From Labrenzia sp. PHM005 (GTDB lineage: Bacteria; Pseudomonadota; Alphaproteobacteria; Rhizobiales; Stappiaceae): 64,000 bases of DNA. Below, one piece after another: positions 24,202-32,999 of this stretch (the stretch's first letter is position 1; each line of letters starts with the position of its first letter). Position numbers and translations under genes: made by a program. The stretch spans positions 4,087,001 through 4,151,000 of the forward strand of contig NZ_CP041191.1 in NCBI RefSeq assembly GCF_006517275.1, given 5' to 3'. The notes beneath the pieces are model-generated. The model made no database searches. It saw only the letters and a list, made by a program, of their open reading frames with translations, and was not told the origin of the DNA.

Positions 24202-25137
24202 TCAAAAAGCTGTCCGGTCTCCGCCCTTTAGATCCAGGATTTCCCGCGCCTCATCCGGTGTGGCAACTTCATTCCCAAGTTCTTCCACGATCCGCCGGAT
24301 TTTCGAGACTTGCTGCGCGTTGGACTCTGCCAATTGCCCGCGGCTTATGAAGAGACTGTCTTCCAGGCCAACGCGGACATTGCCGCCCATCTGGCTGGCT
24401 GTTGTCGCCATTGGGATCTGGGCGTTGCCTGCCGCAAGAATGGACCAGCGGTAATCGTCACCGAAGAGCTTGTCAGCCGTCTTTTTCATAAAGAGAAGAT
24501 TGTCGATGTCAGCGCCGATACCTCCCAGTATGCCCATGACGAACTGGATGAAAATCGGCGCCTTGAAAAGCCCGATGTCCATGCAGAATTTCAGATTGTA
24601 GAGATGGCCGACGTCATAACACTCATGCTCGAACTTGATGTCATGCGGCGCGAGTGTTTCGGCCGCTTCCTGAATGTCCTTGAAGGTGTTGCGGAAGATA
24701 TTGCCATCGGAATTGGCTACATAATCCTTTTCCCAGTCGAATTTCCAGCTGTCGTACCGTTTGGCGAGCGGATGGAATGAGAAATTCATGCTGCCCATGT
24801 TCATGGAACACATTTCAGCGCTGAAAGTCGCCGCCGGGCGGATCCGGTCCTGGATGGAGAGCGTCAGCGAACCTCCGGTCGAAATGTTTATCACCGCATC
24901 TGTCGCCTGTTTGATGCGCGGCAGGAAGGGGGCGAAGTCCGCAGGATCGACCGACGGCGCACCGGTTTCATTGTTGCGGGCATGAAGATGCAGGATCGAT
25001 GCGCCAGCTTCCGCGGCTTCAATCGCCTGCGCTGCAATGTCATCATAGGTATAGGGCAGCGCATCGGACATGGTCGGCGTATGGATCGCCCCAGTCACCG
25101 CACAGGTGATGATCGTCTTTTGTTTGTTGCGGGCCAT
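24202..25137 (-). CDS. beta-keto acid cleavage enzyme (BKACE, DUF849)
   Basis: A 311-residue enzyme with AGGAGAG upstream of its ATG. It starts KTIITCAVTGAIHTP and carries the Zn/substrate motif GASILHLHARN (about 41-51), followed by INISTGGS and EMCSMNMGSMNF, and FEHECYDVGH. These are hallmarks of BKACE proteins, which condense a beta-keto acid with acetyl-CoA to give acetoacetyl-CoA and a shorter acid or amine. Known members act on 3-keto-5-aminohexanoate and dehydrocarnitine. It is the last gene of the ten-gene operon, so it should cleave the beta-keto acid produced by the upstream dehydrogenase; the natural substrate is unknown. Confidence 0.9.
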   Translation of the reverse strand: MARNKQKTIITCAVTGAIHTPTMSDALPYTYDDIAAQAIEAAEAGASILHLHARNNETGAPSVDPADFAPFLPRIKQATDAVINISTGGSLTLSIQDRIRPAATFSAEMCSMNMGSMNFSFHPLAKRYDSWKFDWEKDYVANSDGNIFRNTFKDIQEAAETLAPHDIKFEHECYDVGHLYNLKFCMDIGLFKAPIFIQFVMGILGGIGADIDNLLFMKKTADKLFGDDYRWSILAAGNAQIPMATTASQMGGNVRVGLEDSLFISRGQLAESNAQQVSKIRRIVEELGNEVATPDEAREILDLKGGDRTAF

Positions 25138-25146
25138 GCGCCTCTC

Positions 25147-26166
25147 CTAGTCATTTTCTGTTTTGACGACACGGCGCGACAGCGGGAAGAGTTCCAGCCC
25201 AGTCCGGTCCTTGATGATGCCCCAGATCCCTTTGGGCGCCTTCAGCATGACGACAATGGCAACAAGCCCGAGGATCAGGAGATAGGTGGTGCCGAGGTCC
25301 GCCAGCAGTTCGCGCAGCAAGAAGAAGACAATCACCCCGATAATCGGACCTTCCAGCGTGCCGATACCGCCAATGACAACGATGAAAATGACGAAGGCTG
25401 TCCAATCGTTGACGCTAAAGGCCGCATCCGGCGAAATTCTCAACTTTTGCAGGAAGATCAGAGCACCGGTCATGGCCGTCAGACCGGCTGCACCGACATA
25501 GACGAAGAACTTGTTGCGCCAAATATCGATGCCGAAGCTCTGGGAGGCGACTTCGCTGTCCCGGATCGCCGTCAGTGCCAAACCTTTGCGGGATCGCAAC
25601 AGCAGATAAATCGCCGTCAGCACCAGAACCGCCATGCCGAGCGCAAGCCAATAGGTGGTGGCTTCCCGCATCGACCGGCTGGAGGCCATCGATTTGACCA
25701 CAGCGATCGGCAGACTGGTGCCGGACCCACCACCAAGCGCTGAGACTTGCGCGAAAGACAGGCGGAACACTTCCGCAATCACCCAGGTTCCAATAGCGAA
25801 ATAGGCCCCGCGCAAACGGAAGATCAGCAGGGCGACCGGAACGGCAATCAACGCCCCGAGAACACCGGCAAGCGGAATGGCGGCCAGCGGCGACATGCCG
25901 GTGAACATTGCCAGGGCAAACAGCATGTAACCGCCAAAACCGACAAACGCCTGCTGACCGACCGAAACCAGACCGGCATATCCGGCCAAAAGGTTCCAAA
26001 GGCACGCCAAGGAAAGATAAAGGAATATCTCGCTGAAGAGGCGCAGGTCGGCTCGTCCGGCCCACCAGGGTGCGGCGATAAGGCCAACAAGGACCAGAAC
26101 ACCAATAACAGCGCCAGCCCGGCTTGCCGAAGAGGATCGCGAAATGGAGTAAGTTGCGTCTGACAT
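25147..26166 (-). CDS. branched-chain-type ABC transporter permease (LivM)
   Basis: A 339-residue inner-membrane permease from the ATG at 26166, two bases after the LivH stop; the frame extends upstream but only inside livH. About nine hydrophobic helices. Typical LivM segments include LNLLAGYAGLVSVGQQAFVGFGGYM, LRGAYFAIGTWVIAEVF and VIGGIGTLEGPIIGVIVFF. It pairs with LivH to form the channel of the uptake system for the operon substrate. Confidence 0.9.
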   Translation of the reverse strand: MSDATYSISRSSSASRAGAVIGVLVLVGLIAAPWWAGRADLRLFSEIFLYLSLACLWNLLAGYAGLVSVGQQAFVGFGGYMLFALAMFTGMSPLAAIPLAGVLGALIAVPVALLIFRLRGAYFAIGTWVIAEVFRLSFAQVSALGGGSGTSLPIAVVKSMASSRSMREATTYWLALGMAVLVLTAIYLLLRSRKGLALTAIRDSEVASQSFGIDIWRNKFFVYVGAAGLTAMTGALIFLQKLRISPDAAFSVNDWTAFVIFIVVIGGIGTLEGPIIGVIVFFLLRELLADLGTTYLLILGLVAIVVMLKAPKGIWGIIKDRTGLELFPLSRRVVKTEND

Positions 26167-26168
26167 GA

Positions 26169-27032
26169 TCAGTCGATCCTCGGAAACAGGCCACGCGGGC
26201 GCACGGCAAGGACAAACAGGAAGGCGATATGGCCGGCCAGAAGCTGCCAACCCGGATTGATCTGAGCGCCAATGTTTTGGCTGACACCGAGGATAATCCC
26301 GCCGATCAAGGTACCCCAAAGGTTGCCGAGCCCGCCGATAATCACCGCTTCAAAGCCAAAGATCAGACGGCCTGGCCCGATTGACGGGTCAAAGCTGGTG
26401 CGGATGCCAAGAAACACACCTGCAATCCCGACAACAGCGAGCGCCAAGGCCATCGCTAGGCCAAAGACATGCGCCTTGTTGAGACCCATCAGCTGGGCAA
26501 TGTCCTGTTTGTCGGACACCGCCCGGAACGCCCGCCCAAGCGCGGAGCGGTAAAACACCCATTGAAGTCCGGCGATCACCGCCACGGCGACAATAAACAT
26601 CAGGAGCGGTAGCACGCCGATGTTGATCCCGCCGGGCACTGCGATGCTGGCTGTTTCAATGGCCCCGGCGCTCATCTTTTGCGGATCGGCGCTGTAGACT
26701 TCCAGAAGTCCGTTCTGGATGATCACAGACAGGCCAAAGGTAACGAGAAGCGGTGGCAGGATGTCGTCGCCGAGTGTCTGGTTGAGGACACCCCGCTGCA
26801 ACACATAGCCAATCGCACCCATCAGCGGCACGACAAGAAACAGCGCCATCAACGGCGAAACACCCAGCACGGATGTAATTGACAGTCCAAGGAAAGCTGC
26901 CAGGACGATAAAGTCGCCGTGGGCGATGTTCACCAGGCGCATGACCCCGAAGATCAGGGAGAGACCGGCGGCAAAGAGCGCATAAAGCCCGCCAAGCAAG
27001 ATCCCTTGGACGATGGCGTTGATCCAATCCAT
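26169..27032 (-). CDS. branched-chain-type ABC transporter permease (LivH)
   Basis: A 287-residue permease. It begins MDWINAIVQGILLGGLYALFA and contains the LivH motif LSLIFGVMRLVNIAHGDF and the later GPGRLIFGFEAVIIGGLGNLWGTL. About eight membrane helices. The start is one base after the LivF stop, so translation is coupled. It is a partner of LivM. Confidence 0.9.
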   Translation of the reverse strand: MDWINAIVQGILLGGLYALFAAGLSLIFGVMRLVNIAHGDFIVLAAFLGLSITSVLGVSPLMALFLVVPLMGAIGYVLQRGVLNQTLGDDILPPLLVTFGLSVIIQNGLLEVYSADPQKMSAGAIETASIAVPGGINIGVLPLLMFIVAVAVIAGLQWVFYRSALGRAFRAVSDKQDIAQLMGLNKAHVFGLAMALALAVVGIAGVFLGIRTSFDPSIGPGRLIFGFEAVIIGGLGNLWGTLIGGIILGVSQNIGAQINPGWQLLAGHIAFLFVLAVRPRGLFPRID

Positions 27033-27033
27033 C

Positions 27034-27738
27034 TCAAACTCCGAAATAGGCAGCGCTAACCTGCTCGCGGGTCAGCGTTTCCGGCGCGCCTTCCAATGAA
27101 ATGCGGCCTTCCTGAATGCAATAAACACGGCTTGAGACACTCAGAGCCTTGGCAATGTCCTGTTCGACGATAATCGCGCTCATGCCCTCGCCGATGATGG
27201 CTGGCAACGCGTCGTAGATGGACTTGATGACGATGGGTGCGAGACCAAGACTGATCTCGTCAAAGAGAAGAATTTCCGGATTGGACATCAGTGCCCGGCC
27301 GATCGCAACCATTTGCTGCTGCCCGCCGGACAGCGCGGTGGATGGTACGTTCCGCCGTTCTTTCAGGATCGGGAAGAGCTCAAAGACCTTCTCAAGCGAC
27401 CAGGGTCCTTTGCGCCCCATTTGTCCGCCGATGATCAGGTTTTCCTCAACCGACAAAGACTGAAACAGCTGCCGGCCTTCCGGCACCATGGCAAGGCCGC
27501 GGTGGGCGACCTGGTCGGCCCGTAGCGCACCTATTGCCTCGCCGCGCCACTGAACCATGTCGGGCTTGTTCTGCAAAAGTCCGGTGATCGAGCGCATCAA
27601 GGTGGTCTTGCCGGCGCCATTGGCACCAATCACGGCGATCACTTCGCCGGGATACACATCGATGGAGATACCGAACAGGGCTTGGAAATCGCCGTAGTGC
27701 GCTTCCAACCCCATAGTCGACAAGAGAGCCTCAGGCAT
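27034..27738 (-). CDS. branched-chain-type ABC transporter ATP-binding protein (LivF)
   Basis: A 234-residue ATPase from the ATG at 27738; an ATG two codons earlier (27744) is possible. The start overlaps the end of livG. Walker A GANGAGKTT is at about 42-50, signature LSGGQQQMVAIGRAL, Walker B ILLFDEISLGLAP, and H-loop IVEQD, with the shortened LivF form. It powers the LivHM channel together with LivG. Confidence 0.9.
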   Translation of the reverse strand: MPEALLSTMGLEAHYGDFQALFGISIDVYPGEVIAVIGANGAGKTTLMRSITGLLQNKPDMVQWRGEAIGALRADQVAHRGLAMVPEGRQLFQSLSVEENLIIGGQMGRKGPWSLEKVFELFPILKERRNVPSTALSGGQQQMVAIGRALMSNPEILLFDEISLGLAPIVIKSIYDALPAIIGEGMSAIIVEQDIAKALSVSSRVYCIQEGRISLEGAPETLTREQVSAAYFGV

Positions 27739-28459
27739 CAGCATCCACTCCCATGTAGATCTCCTGCACAGCCTGGCTGGCCATGGTTTCCTTGGGATCG
27801 CCTTCAGCAATCTTCTTGCCGAAGTCGATCACAATCAGCCGGTCAACAACGGAGAGGAGCGCATGCACGATATGCTCAATCCAGATGATGGACAGACCGG
27901 TTTTCCGGATGGTGTTGATGGTCTCAACCAGATCGTGGCATTCCTTTTCGGTCAGCCCTCCGGCGATCTCATCCAAAAGCAGAACTTTCGGCCTTGCGCA
28001 GAGGGCGCGCGCCAATTCCAGGCGCTTGCGGCCCAACAGTGTCAGCTTGCCGGAAAGGTCATTGGCCTTGCCGATCAGCCCCGTCAGCTCCAGAACCTCC
28101 AGGCAATGCCGGTTGGCTTCGGCCAAGCTGTTTTGTGTGCCGTGGGTCGCGGACACGAGCGTGTTTTCAAAAACGGTCATTCCGGAAAACGGCTGCGGAA
28201 TTTGAAAGGACCGGGCCACCCCTGCCCTGCACCGTTTTGCAGCGGAGTGGCGCGTGACATCCTGTCCATCCAGGACCACCTGGCCGCTGTCGGCCCGGAC
28301 AGTTCCTGTGATCAGATTGAACATGGAGGTTTTCCCCGCGCCGTTCGGCCCGATCACACCCAGTGCTTCGCCGTGACCAAGCTTGTAGGTCAGATCGTCG
28401 GCGACGGTGATCGCACCATATGCCTTGGAAACGCCGTTCAGTTCTAAAACCGCTGACAT
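27731..28459 (-). CDS. branched-chain-type ABC transporter ATP-binding protein (LivG)
   Basis: A 242-residue ATPase. Walker [10 protein letters not shown] is at about 37-45. Walker [12 protein letters not shown] and H-loop IEHIVHAL are typical for LivG. The signature region [15 protein letters not shown] reads TLLGRKR where LivG proteins usually have LSYGQQR, a noticeable departure, although LivG signatures do vary. A hairpin in the gap upstream separates it from the substrate-binding protein gene. Confidence 0.9.
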   Translation of the reverse strand: MSAVLELNGVSKAYGAITVADDLTYKLGHGEALGVIGPNGAGKTSMFNLITGTVRADSGQVVLDGQDVTRHSAAKRCRAGVARSFQIPQPFSGMTVFENTLVSATHGTQNSLAEANRHCLEVLELTGLIGKANDLSGKLTLLGRKRLELARALCARPKVLLLDEIAGGLTEKECHDLVETINTIRKTGLSIIWIEHIVHALLSVVDRLIVIDFGKKIAEGDPKETMASQAVQEIYMGVDADA

Positions 28460-28474
28460 GGATACCTTCGACTT

Positions 28475-28513
28475 GACTGGCGGCGCACAGCCGACAATGG
28501 CTGTGCGCCAGTC
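28475..28513 (-). promoter_or_regulatory. intercistronic hairpin between binding protein and livG
   Basis: The 18-base arm at 28475-28492 pairs with the 15-base arm at 28499-28513 with one 3-base bulge and loop GACAAT. No T-run follows on the minus strand. Such structures after binding-protein genes usually protect the upstream mRNA and raise binding-protein levels over the membrane parts. Confidence 0.65.
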
Positions 28514-28519
28514 CCGGAG

Positions 28520-29806
28520 TTAGGACAGGAGTTTCAGTTCACCTGTGGTGGGTATGAAAGGTGCACTGCGGTTCGCGGTGATGACAAGATCGAACCCGTC
28601 CGCGCCCTTTTGCCACTGACCGGCAACAAGAGGCGTTTTGGTTACGTTCCGCACCGGTCCGCTGCTCCAATCCACCGGGCCAACGACGGTTGACAGTTTT
28701 GTTTTTCTGATTGCATCGAGGATCGCCGCTGGATCTTCAAGGTCCGCCGACCGCCGGATGACGTCCGATGTCACTTCAAACAAGGCGTGTTTGAAGCCAA
28801 TCGGTTGGGTCCATGGCCGGTTGGAAGCAGCCGTATAGCCATTCGCCAGATCTTTCGCGCTGACACCCGTCAGCGAGGAGGAGAACGGATGATCCGGCGA
28901 CCACCAGATTTCAGAGGTCAAACCGTCCCCGCGATCGCCAAGCGATTCAATCACCGACGGGAACAGCAGTGCTTTACCGATGGTCACCACCTTCGGATGG
29001 AACCCCTGCTGCGCCGCTTGGGACCAGAATGTACCAAAGTCCGGCGGGATCATATTGCCGGTGACGATCTCACATCCGGCTTCCTTAAAGGCGGATATCT
29101 GTGATGTGAAATCATCTGTCAGGGGCTGATACCGGCCCGGATCAACCAACTGAAAGCCCTGCCCGGCCAGCGCTGGCGGGAACCCATGAATTTCGTCACC
29201 CCACGCATTGCCATCGGCATCATTCGGGAACAAACCGCCTACGGTTTTTGCGGCACCGCTTTGCCCCCAGAGGTCGAGGAAGGCATTGATGACGTCTTCC
29301 AGGCCCCAGAAGAAATGGTAGGTGTAGTCAAAGCCGACCGCTGGATCACCGTTCCGGCCAAAGAAGTACGGCTGCCAAGGGCAATCGGTGGTGATGCACG
29401 GAACTTCATTAAGTTCCGCCTGATCCGATACCGGATTGGTGGTGTCCGGCGTTGAAGCAGCAACGATGATATCGACTTCATCCCCGAGGATCAGCTCAGA
29501 GGCGACTTCCGCTGCCCGGTTCGGGTTCGATTGGCTGTCCTTTGACAGGATCTCCACCTGATAGGTCTTGCCATTGTTTTCAATCCCGCCTGAAAGCGCT
29601 GCCTTGATGCCTTCAAGCACGTAATCATCGGCTTCGGCGAATCCGGCCAGCGGCCCGGTGCGCGGGCTGATATGGCCAATCTTGATGACCGGATCGGCGG
29701 CATAGGCCCGGGTCCTAGTCAGGATGGCCGGTGCGGCCAATGCAGCTGTTGCTCCGCCCAAAAAACCGCGGCGGCTGATATTTAGTTTCTTCCCATTCAG
29801 CGTCAT
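28520..29806 (-). CDS. ABC transporter substrate-binding protein with Tat signal
   Basis: A 428-residue protein from the ATG at 29806, six bases after GGGAGGA. It has a twin-arginine signal SRRGFLGGATAALAAPAIL, so it is probably exported folded. The mature part is of the branched-chain amino-acid type (peripheral-binding type 1): IKIGHISPRTGPLAGF, DSQSNPNRAAEVASELI, VSDQAELNEVPCITTDCPW. It feeds the LivHMGF complex. The ligand is not evident, but the catabolic genes suggest an organic acid or amino-acid derivative degraded through a beta-keto acid. Confidence 0.9.
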   Translation of the reverse strand: MTLNGKKLNISRRGFLGGATAALAAPAILTRTRAYAADPVIKIGHISPRTGPLAGFAEADDYVLEGIKAALSGGIENNGKTYQVEILSKDSQSNPNRAAEVASELILGDEVDIIVAASTPDTTNPVSDQAELNEVPCITTDCPWQPYFFGRNGDPAVGFDYTYHFFWGLEDVINAFLDLWGQSGAAKTVGGLFPNDADGNAWGDEIHGFPPALAGQGFQLVDPGRYQPLTDDFTSQISAFKEAGCEIVTGNMIPPDFGTFWSQAAQQGFHPKVVTIGKALLFPSVIESLGDRGDGLTSEIWWSPDHPFSSSLTGVSAKDLANGYTAASNRPWTQPIGFKHALFEVTSDVIRRSADLEDPAAILDAIRKTKLSTVVGPVDWSSGPVRNVTKTPLVAGQWQKGADGFDLVITANRSAPFIPTTGELKLLS

Positions 29807-29847
29807 CGTCACTCCTCCCGGATGAGCCTGGTGTGGTGCGCAAACCG

Positions 29848-30774
29848 TTACGTTAAGATCGTTTCAAGCCTCCGCAGGTGAGCTGCAACACTTTGGCGGA
29901 GCTCCTCCGCCTCCTCCGGTGTCCAGCTCATGAAGCCTTCGCCGCTTTTCATGCCAAGCTTGCCGGCATCGACCAGCTCGCGCAGATAAGGGGAAGGTGC
30001 CGGCCGGCTGTCCAAGTCGGCCAAAACGTTTTCATGAATGTCGAGGGTCAGATCGGTGCCTACCAGATCCGCATTGGCGAGTGGCCCTAGAACCGATAGC
30101 CGGCGGCCAAAGCTGGCATTGACCACCTGATCAACCGCCTCCGCCGTACACACGCCGCTTTCTACGAGATAAATGGCCTCGCGCCACATGGCGTGCTGCA
30201 GACGATTACCGATAAAACCGGCAACGTCCTTTTCGACACGGACGGGGGTTTTGCCGACCGCGTCCAACAAGTTGACCGTCTCCTCAACAGTCGTCTCCGA
30301 GGTCCACTCCGTCCGGATCACCTCCACAAGCGGGATCATATGCGGCGGGTTCCACCAGTGGGTACCAACCGCCCGGCTCTTGTCCGTCAGGTCCGACATG
30401 ATGGTGGTGATCGGGATGACGGAGGTGTTGGAGCACAAGATCGCGCTGAGCGGGGCATGTTGTTCAACATCCTTGAACAATGCCTTCTTCAGCTCCGGCT
30501 TTTCAGGCGCTGCTTCAAAGACAAAATCGGCCTCTGCGACACAGGCACTGACTTCGCCTTCGGCCTGAATGCGCTCCAGCGTTGCCTTGAGTTCCCCGTT
30601 GCCAACGCCCATTGCGTCCAGGCTGGCCGCCACCCGGCTTTGAAGTGTTTCCAGGCTCTCGGCGAAGGGGTCATAGACCTTCACCTTATGGCCGGCGCGG
30701 GCAAAGGTCAGGGCAATACCATGCCCCATCAGCCCGGCGCCAAGAACGGATATGTTGAGTGCCGCTGCCATCAT
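29848..30774 (-). CDS. 3-hydroxyacyl-CoA / carnitine dehydrogenase-like enzyme
   Basis: A 308-residue NAD-dependent dehydrogenase. The Rossmann motif GAGLMGHGIA is at about 12-21, followed by the acidic end of strand 2 in KVYDPF. The catalytic His lies in GTHWWNPPHMIPLVEVI, and KDVAGFIGNRLQHAM follows at the start of the C-terminal domain. This single-domain form is shared by 3-hydroxybutyryl-CoA dehydrogenases and L-carnitine dehydrogenase. Because a BKACE gene ends the same operon, oxidation of a beta-hydroxy acid to its beta-keto acid is the likely job. Its start directly follows the SDR stop codon. Confidence 0.85.
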   Translation of the reverse strand: MMAAALNISVLGAGLMGHGIALTFARAGHKVKVYDPFAESLETLQSRVAASLDAMGVGNGELKATLERIQAEGEVSACVAEADFVFEAAPEKPELKKALFKDVEQHAPLSAILCSNTSVIPITTIMSDLTDKSRAVGTHWWNPPHMIPLVEVIRTEWTSETTVEETVNLLDAVGKTPVRVEKDVAGFIGNRLQHAMWREAIYLVESGVCTAEAVDQVVNASFGRRLSVLGPLANADLVGTDLTLDIHENVLADLDSRPAPSPYLRELVDAGKLGMKSGEGFMSWTPEEAEELRQSVAAHLRRLETILT

Positions 30775-31575
30775 CTAACCCGCCGTGTAACCGCCATCGG
30801 CATAAAGAATATGACCGGTGTAGAAATCAGACGCTTTGGAGCTGAGGAACAACAGCGGACCGATCAGGTCTTCCGGTTCGCCCAATCGCCCTTTCGGCAC
30901 GCGGGCCAGGAAACCGTCACGGAATCCTTTCGCCTTGTCGTCGTCTTCAAACATCCAGGCGGTCAGCGGAGAACGGAAGACAGTCGGCGCGATGGCGTTG
31001 ACCGTTATGTTGTCTTCGCCCAGCTCGCAGCCAAGGGCCTTGGTGATGCCGTCAACCGCAGCTTTTGAAGCGCAATAAGCCGTATAGCCGGCCGGGTGCC
31101 CTAATAGACCGCGGGCCGAGGAGACAAGAACAATCTTGCCGCCGGTTTCCTGGGTTTTCATCTGAACGGTTGCAGCGCGTGCCAGAAGCCAAGACTGGGT
31201 GACATTGGCGTCCATCACGCCTTCGAAATCGCCTGGTGTCAGCGCATCGATCTTAGCCACTTTGTTCATGCCGGAGGCGACGACCAGTATATCCAGCGCT
31301 CCGAACTTTTCCGTAGCCACATCCACTAGCCGAGTGCAGGCCGCTTCATCGCTCGGGCGGATTGCAACTTTAGCAACTTCCGCGCCCAATTTCTGACAAT
31401 CAGCAGCAACGTCTGCCAATGCTGTTTCATTCCCGGCGGCCAGTACCAGTTTGCAGCCTGCTCCTGCCAGGGCTTTTGCCGCGACTGCGCCGAAGGCACC
31501 GGATGCACCCGTAATCAATGCCACTTTTCCGGCAACATCAAACATGCCTAAAGGATTTTTCCAGCTGTCTGCCAT
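30775..31575 (-). CDS. short-chain dehydrogenase/reductase
   Basis: A 266-residue SDR from the ATG at 31575, with CGGAGG upstream. The ATG shares one base with the cupin stop (TAATG), so translation is coupled. Cofactor motif TGASGAFG is at about 22-29, followed by the ASG of LVVASGMNK (in place of NNAG), catalytic Ser in LVSSARG, and YTAYCASK as the YxxxK. The C-terminal ILYADGGYTAG is typical. It probably oxidises or reduces an intermediate of the operon pathway. Confidence 0.88.
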   Translation of the reverse strand: MADSWKNPLGMFDVAGKVALITGASGAFGAVAAKALAGAGCKLVLAAGNETALADVAADCQKLGAEVAKVAIRPSDEAACTRLVDVATEKFGALDILVVASGMNKVAKIDALTPGDFEGVMDANVTQSWLLARAATVQMKTQETGGKIVLVSSARGLLGHPAGYTAYCASKAAVDGITKALGCELGEDNITVNAIAPTVFRSPLTAWMFEDDDKAKGFRDGFLARVPKGRLGEPEDLIGPLLFLSSKASDFYTGHILYADGGYTAG

Positions 31576-31922
31576 TAGTTTGCCTCCGGCGGATAGGGAA
31601 TGACGACCAGCATCGTGCAAGTATGATTGGACCGATTTTCCAGGGTTCTCACTTCCCCCGGTGCGATGGTGCAGCTGTCGTATTTTTTCAAAACGGCTTC
31701 CGTACCACCTGTCTCAACGGTCATTTCGCCTTCAAGAACGACATAGACCTTTTCAAAGGGTGTTGAATCGGGTCCAGCACCGCCACTTGGAAGAAATTGA
31801 CTTAGGCCCACCCATTGGTTTTCAGGGCCGCCCTCTTCAAATCCTTGCAGACGCAACCCGACAACATCGCGGTGGTTGGGCGCCTCATAGGGCGCAGCGT
31901 CTTCAAAACGCTTTATATGCAT
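31575..31922 (-). CDS. small cupin-domain protein
   Basis: A 115-residue single cupin. Motif 1 is degenerate (STPFEKVYVVLEGEMTVETG) and motif 2 is PGEVRTLENRSNHTCTMLVV. The usual metal His residues of motif 1 are mostly absent, so it may be a binding protein and not an enzyme. It lies between the cyclase and the SDR in the operon. Confidence 0.8.
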   Translation of the reverse strand: MHIKRFEDAAPYEAPNHRDVVGLRLQGFEEGGPENQWVGLSQFLPSGGAGPDSTPFEKVYVVLEGEMTVETGGTEAVLKKYDSCTIAPGEVRTLENRSNHTCTMLVVIPYPPEAN

Positions 31923-31951
31923 CTGCTCCTCCCAGAGACCGTGCCGAATGC

Positions 31952-31972
31952 CCGGCCGCTATAAACGGCCGG
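31952..31972 (-). promoter_or_regulatory. intercistronic hairpin after the cyclase gene
   Basis: Perfect 7-bp stem CCGGCCG / CGGCCGG with loop CTATAAA in the 62-base gap between the cyclase and cupin genes. No T-run follows on the minus strand, so it may tune mRNA stability more than stop transcription. Confidence 0.5.
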
Positions 31973-31984
31973 TACAATTTTCAA

Positions 31985-32824
31985 TTAGAAGGATTCGCCC
32001 GCTTCAATGCGGTACTGCTGGCCCTTGTCGATCATTGCCACCAGGCGGATGATGCAGCCGTCGCCGCGATCCCAATTCCAGGGGAAGAACGCAAAAGTAC
32101 AGCGTTTGCCGGTGACCGCATCCAGGTCGCCGCCAACATTCTCAATACCGAGAATGCCGTTACTGAAGAGCTTCTGATGGACCGGCTCCCACTCCGGGAA
32201 ATCGTCTTTCCAGTCCCGGCCGCCGGACCATTCCTTATATTCTTCTTCCAGGTGCGGCAGGATGGGGCCATTGCGTTGCGGACCGATTGCGGTTGCCAGC
32301 GGGTGGTCGTTGGCCTGGGTGTCGTGGCCAACCACCTTGATGCCCTTTTCGACCATCCAGTCGGCGGCCGACGGAACAAGACCCGGGCAGTAGGCAAAAT
32401 AGTCGCCATCTTCATATTGCTTGTGCCAGCCGGTGTTGATGATCAGCACATCATTCTTGCGGATGGCGTGACCGCATGCTTTTTCCAGATCGTCACCGGT
32501 GATCGGCTCCCATTTTTCTTTCGGGATTGAGACGACGAGACCTGAGCCAAAGAAGTGCGGCAGAGGCACTTCATCAATGAACGGTGTGCCCTGCACCACG
32601 TGCGCCGGAGCATCAATGTGGGTGGTCACATGCATGGTGGTGGTGATCGTCTGAGACAGCACACCGGACTTGGCCATGTAGTGCTTCCGGTCGATCTGCA
32701 CATCTTTGAAATACGGCCAGTTCGGGCACTGGAAGCCGTAGCGGTGAGAGAGGTTATAGAACTCTACACCCATGTCATTGTTCAGGTTTTCCTGAAAATC
32801 GATCCCGCGAATCGTAACCGTCAT
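31985..32824 (-). CDS. cyclase-family (kynurenine-formamidase-like) hydrolase
   Basis: A 279-residue protein from the ATG at 32824, preceded by GGGAGGAAACG. It carries the metal motif HVTTHIDAPAHV (about 76-87) of the cyclase/formamidase superfamily (HxGTHxDxPxH; Gly is Thr here) and the later VVGHDTQANDHP. Members hydrolyse cyclic or formyl amides and some lactones. It is the first gene of the ten-gene operon, so it could open a ring or cleave an amide in the incoming substrate. The substrate is unknown. Confidence 0.85.
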   Translation of the reverse strand: MTVTIRGIDFQENLNNDMGVEFYNLSHRYGFQCPNWPYFKDVQIDRKHYMAKSGVLSQTITTTMHVTTHIDAPAHVVQGTPFIDEVPLPHFFGSGLVVSIPKEKWEPITGDDLEKACGHAIRKNDVLIINTGWHKQYEDGDYFAYCPGLVPSAADWMVEKGIKVVGHDTQANDHPLATAIGPQRNGPILPHLEEEYKEWSGGRDWKDDFPEWEPVHQKLFSNGILGIENVGGDLDAVTGKRCTFAFFPWNWDRGDGCIIRLVAMIDKGQQYRIEAGESF

Positions 32825-32999
32825 CGTTTCCTCCCGGCGGTCAGAGCTAATCTGTATTGCTAAACGGTACAGATGTATCATATTGTGGTCAAGCGAATTT
32901 CTCGACAGGTCGGGAAAACTTGCCTATATGCAGGAAAGATCGTCTGTATCGCGGCAAGATCGATATGGGTGGACAGGGATGGTTAGAGGGCGGAAAACC

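Noticed and set aside
24982..25743. 253-codon plus-strand frame over livM
   Set aside because: It is antisense to a clear LivM gene; the Arg/Gln/His-rich translation is typical of GC-rich shadows.
30193..31068. 291-codon plus-strand frame over the dehydrogenase and SDR genes
   Set aside because: Antisense shadow of two well-supported enzymes with clear motifs on the minus strand.
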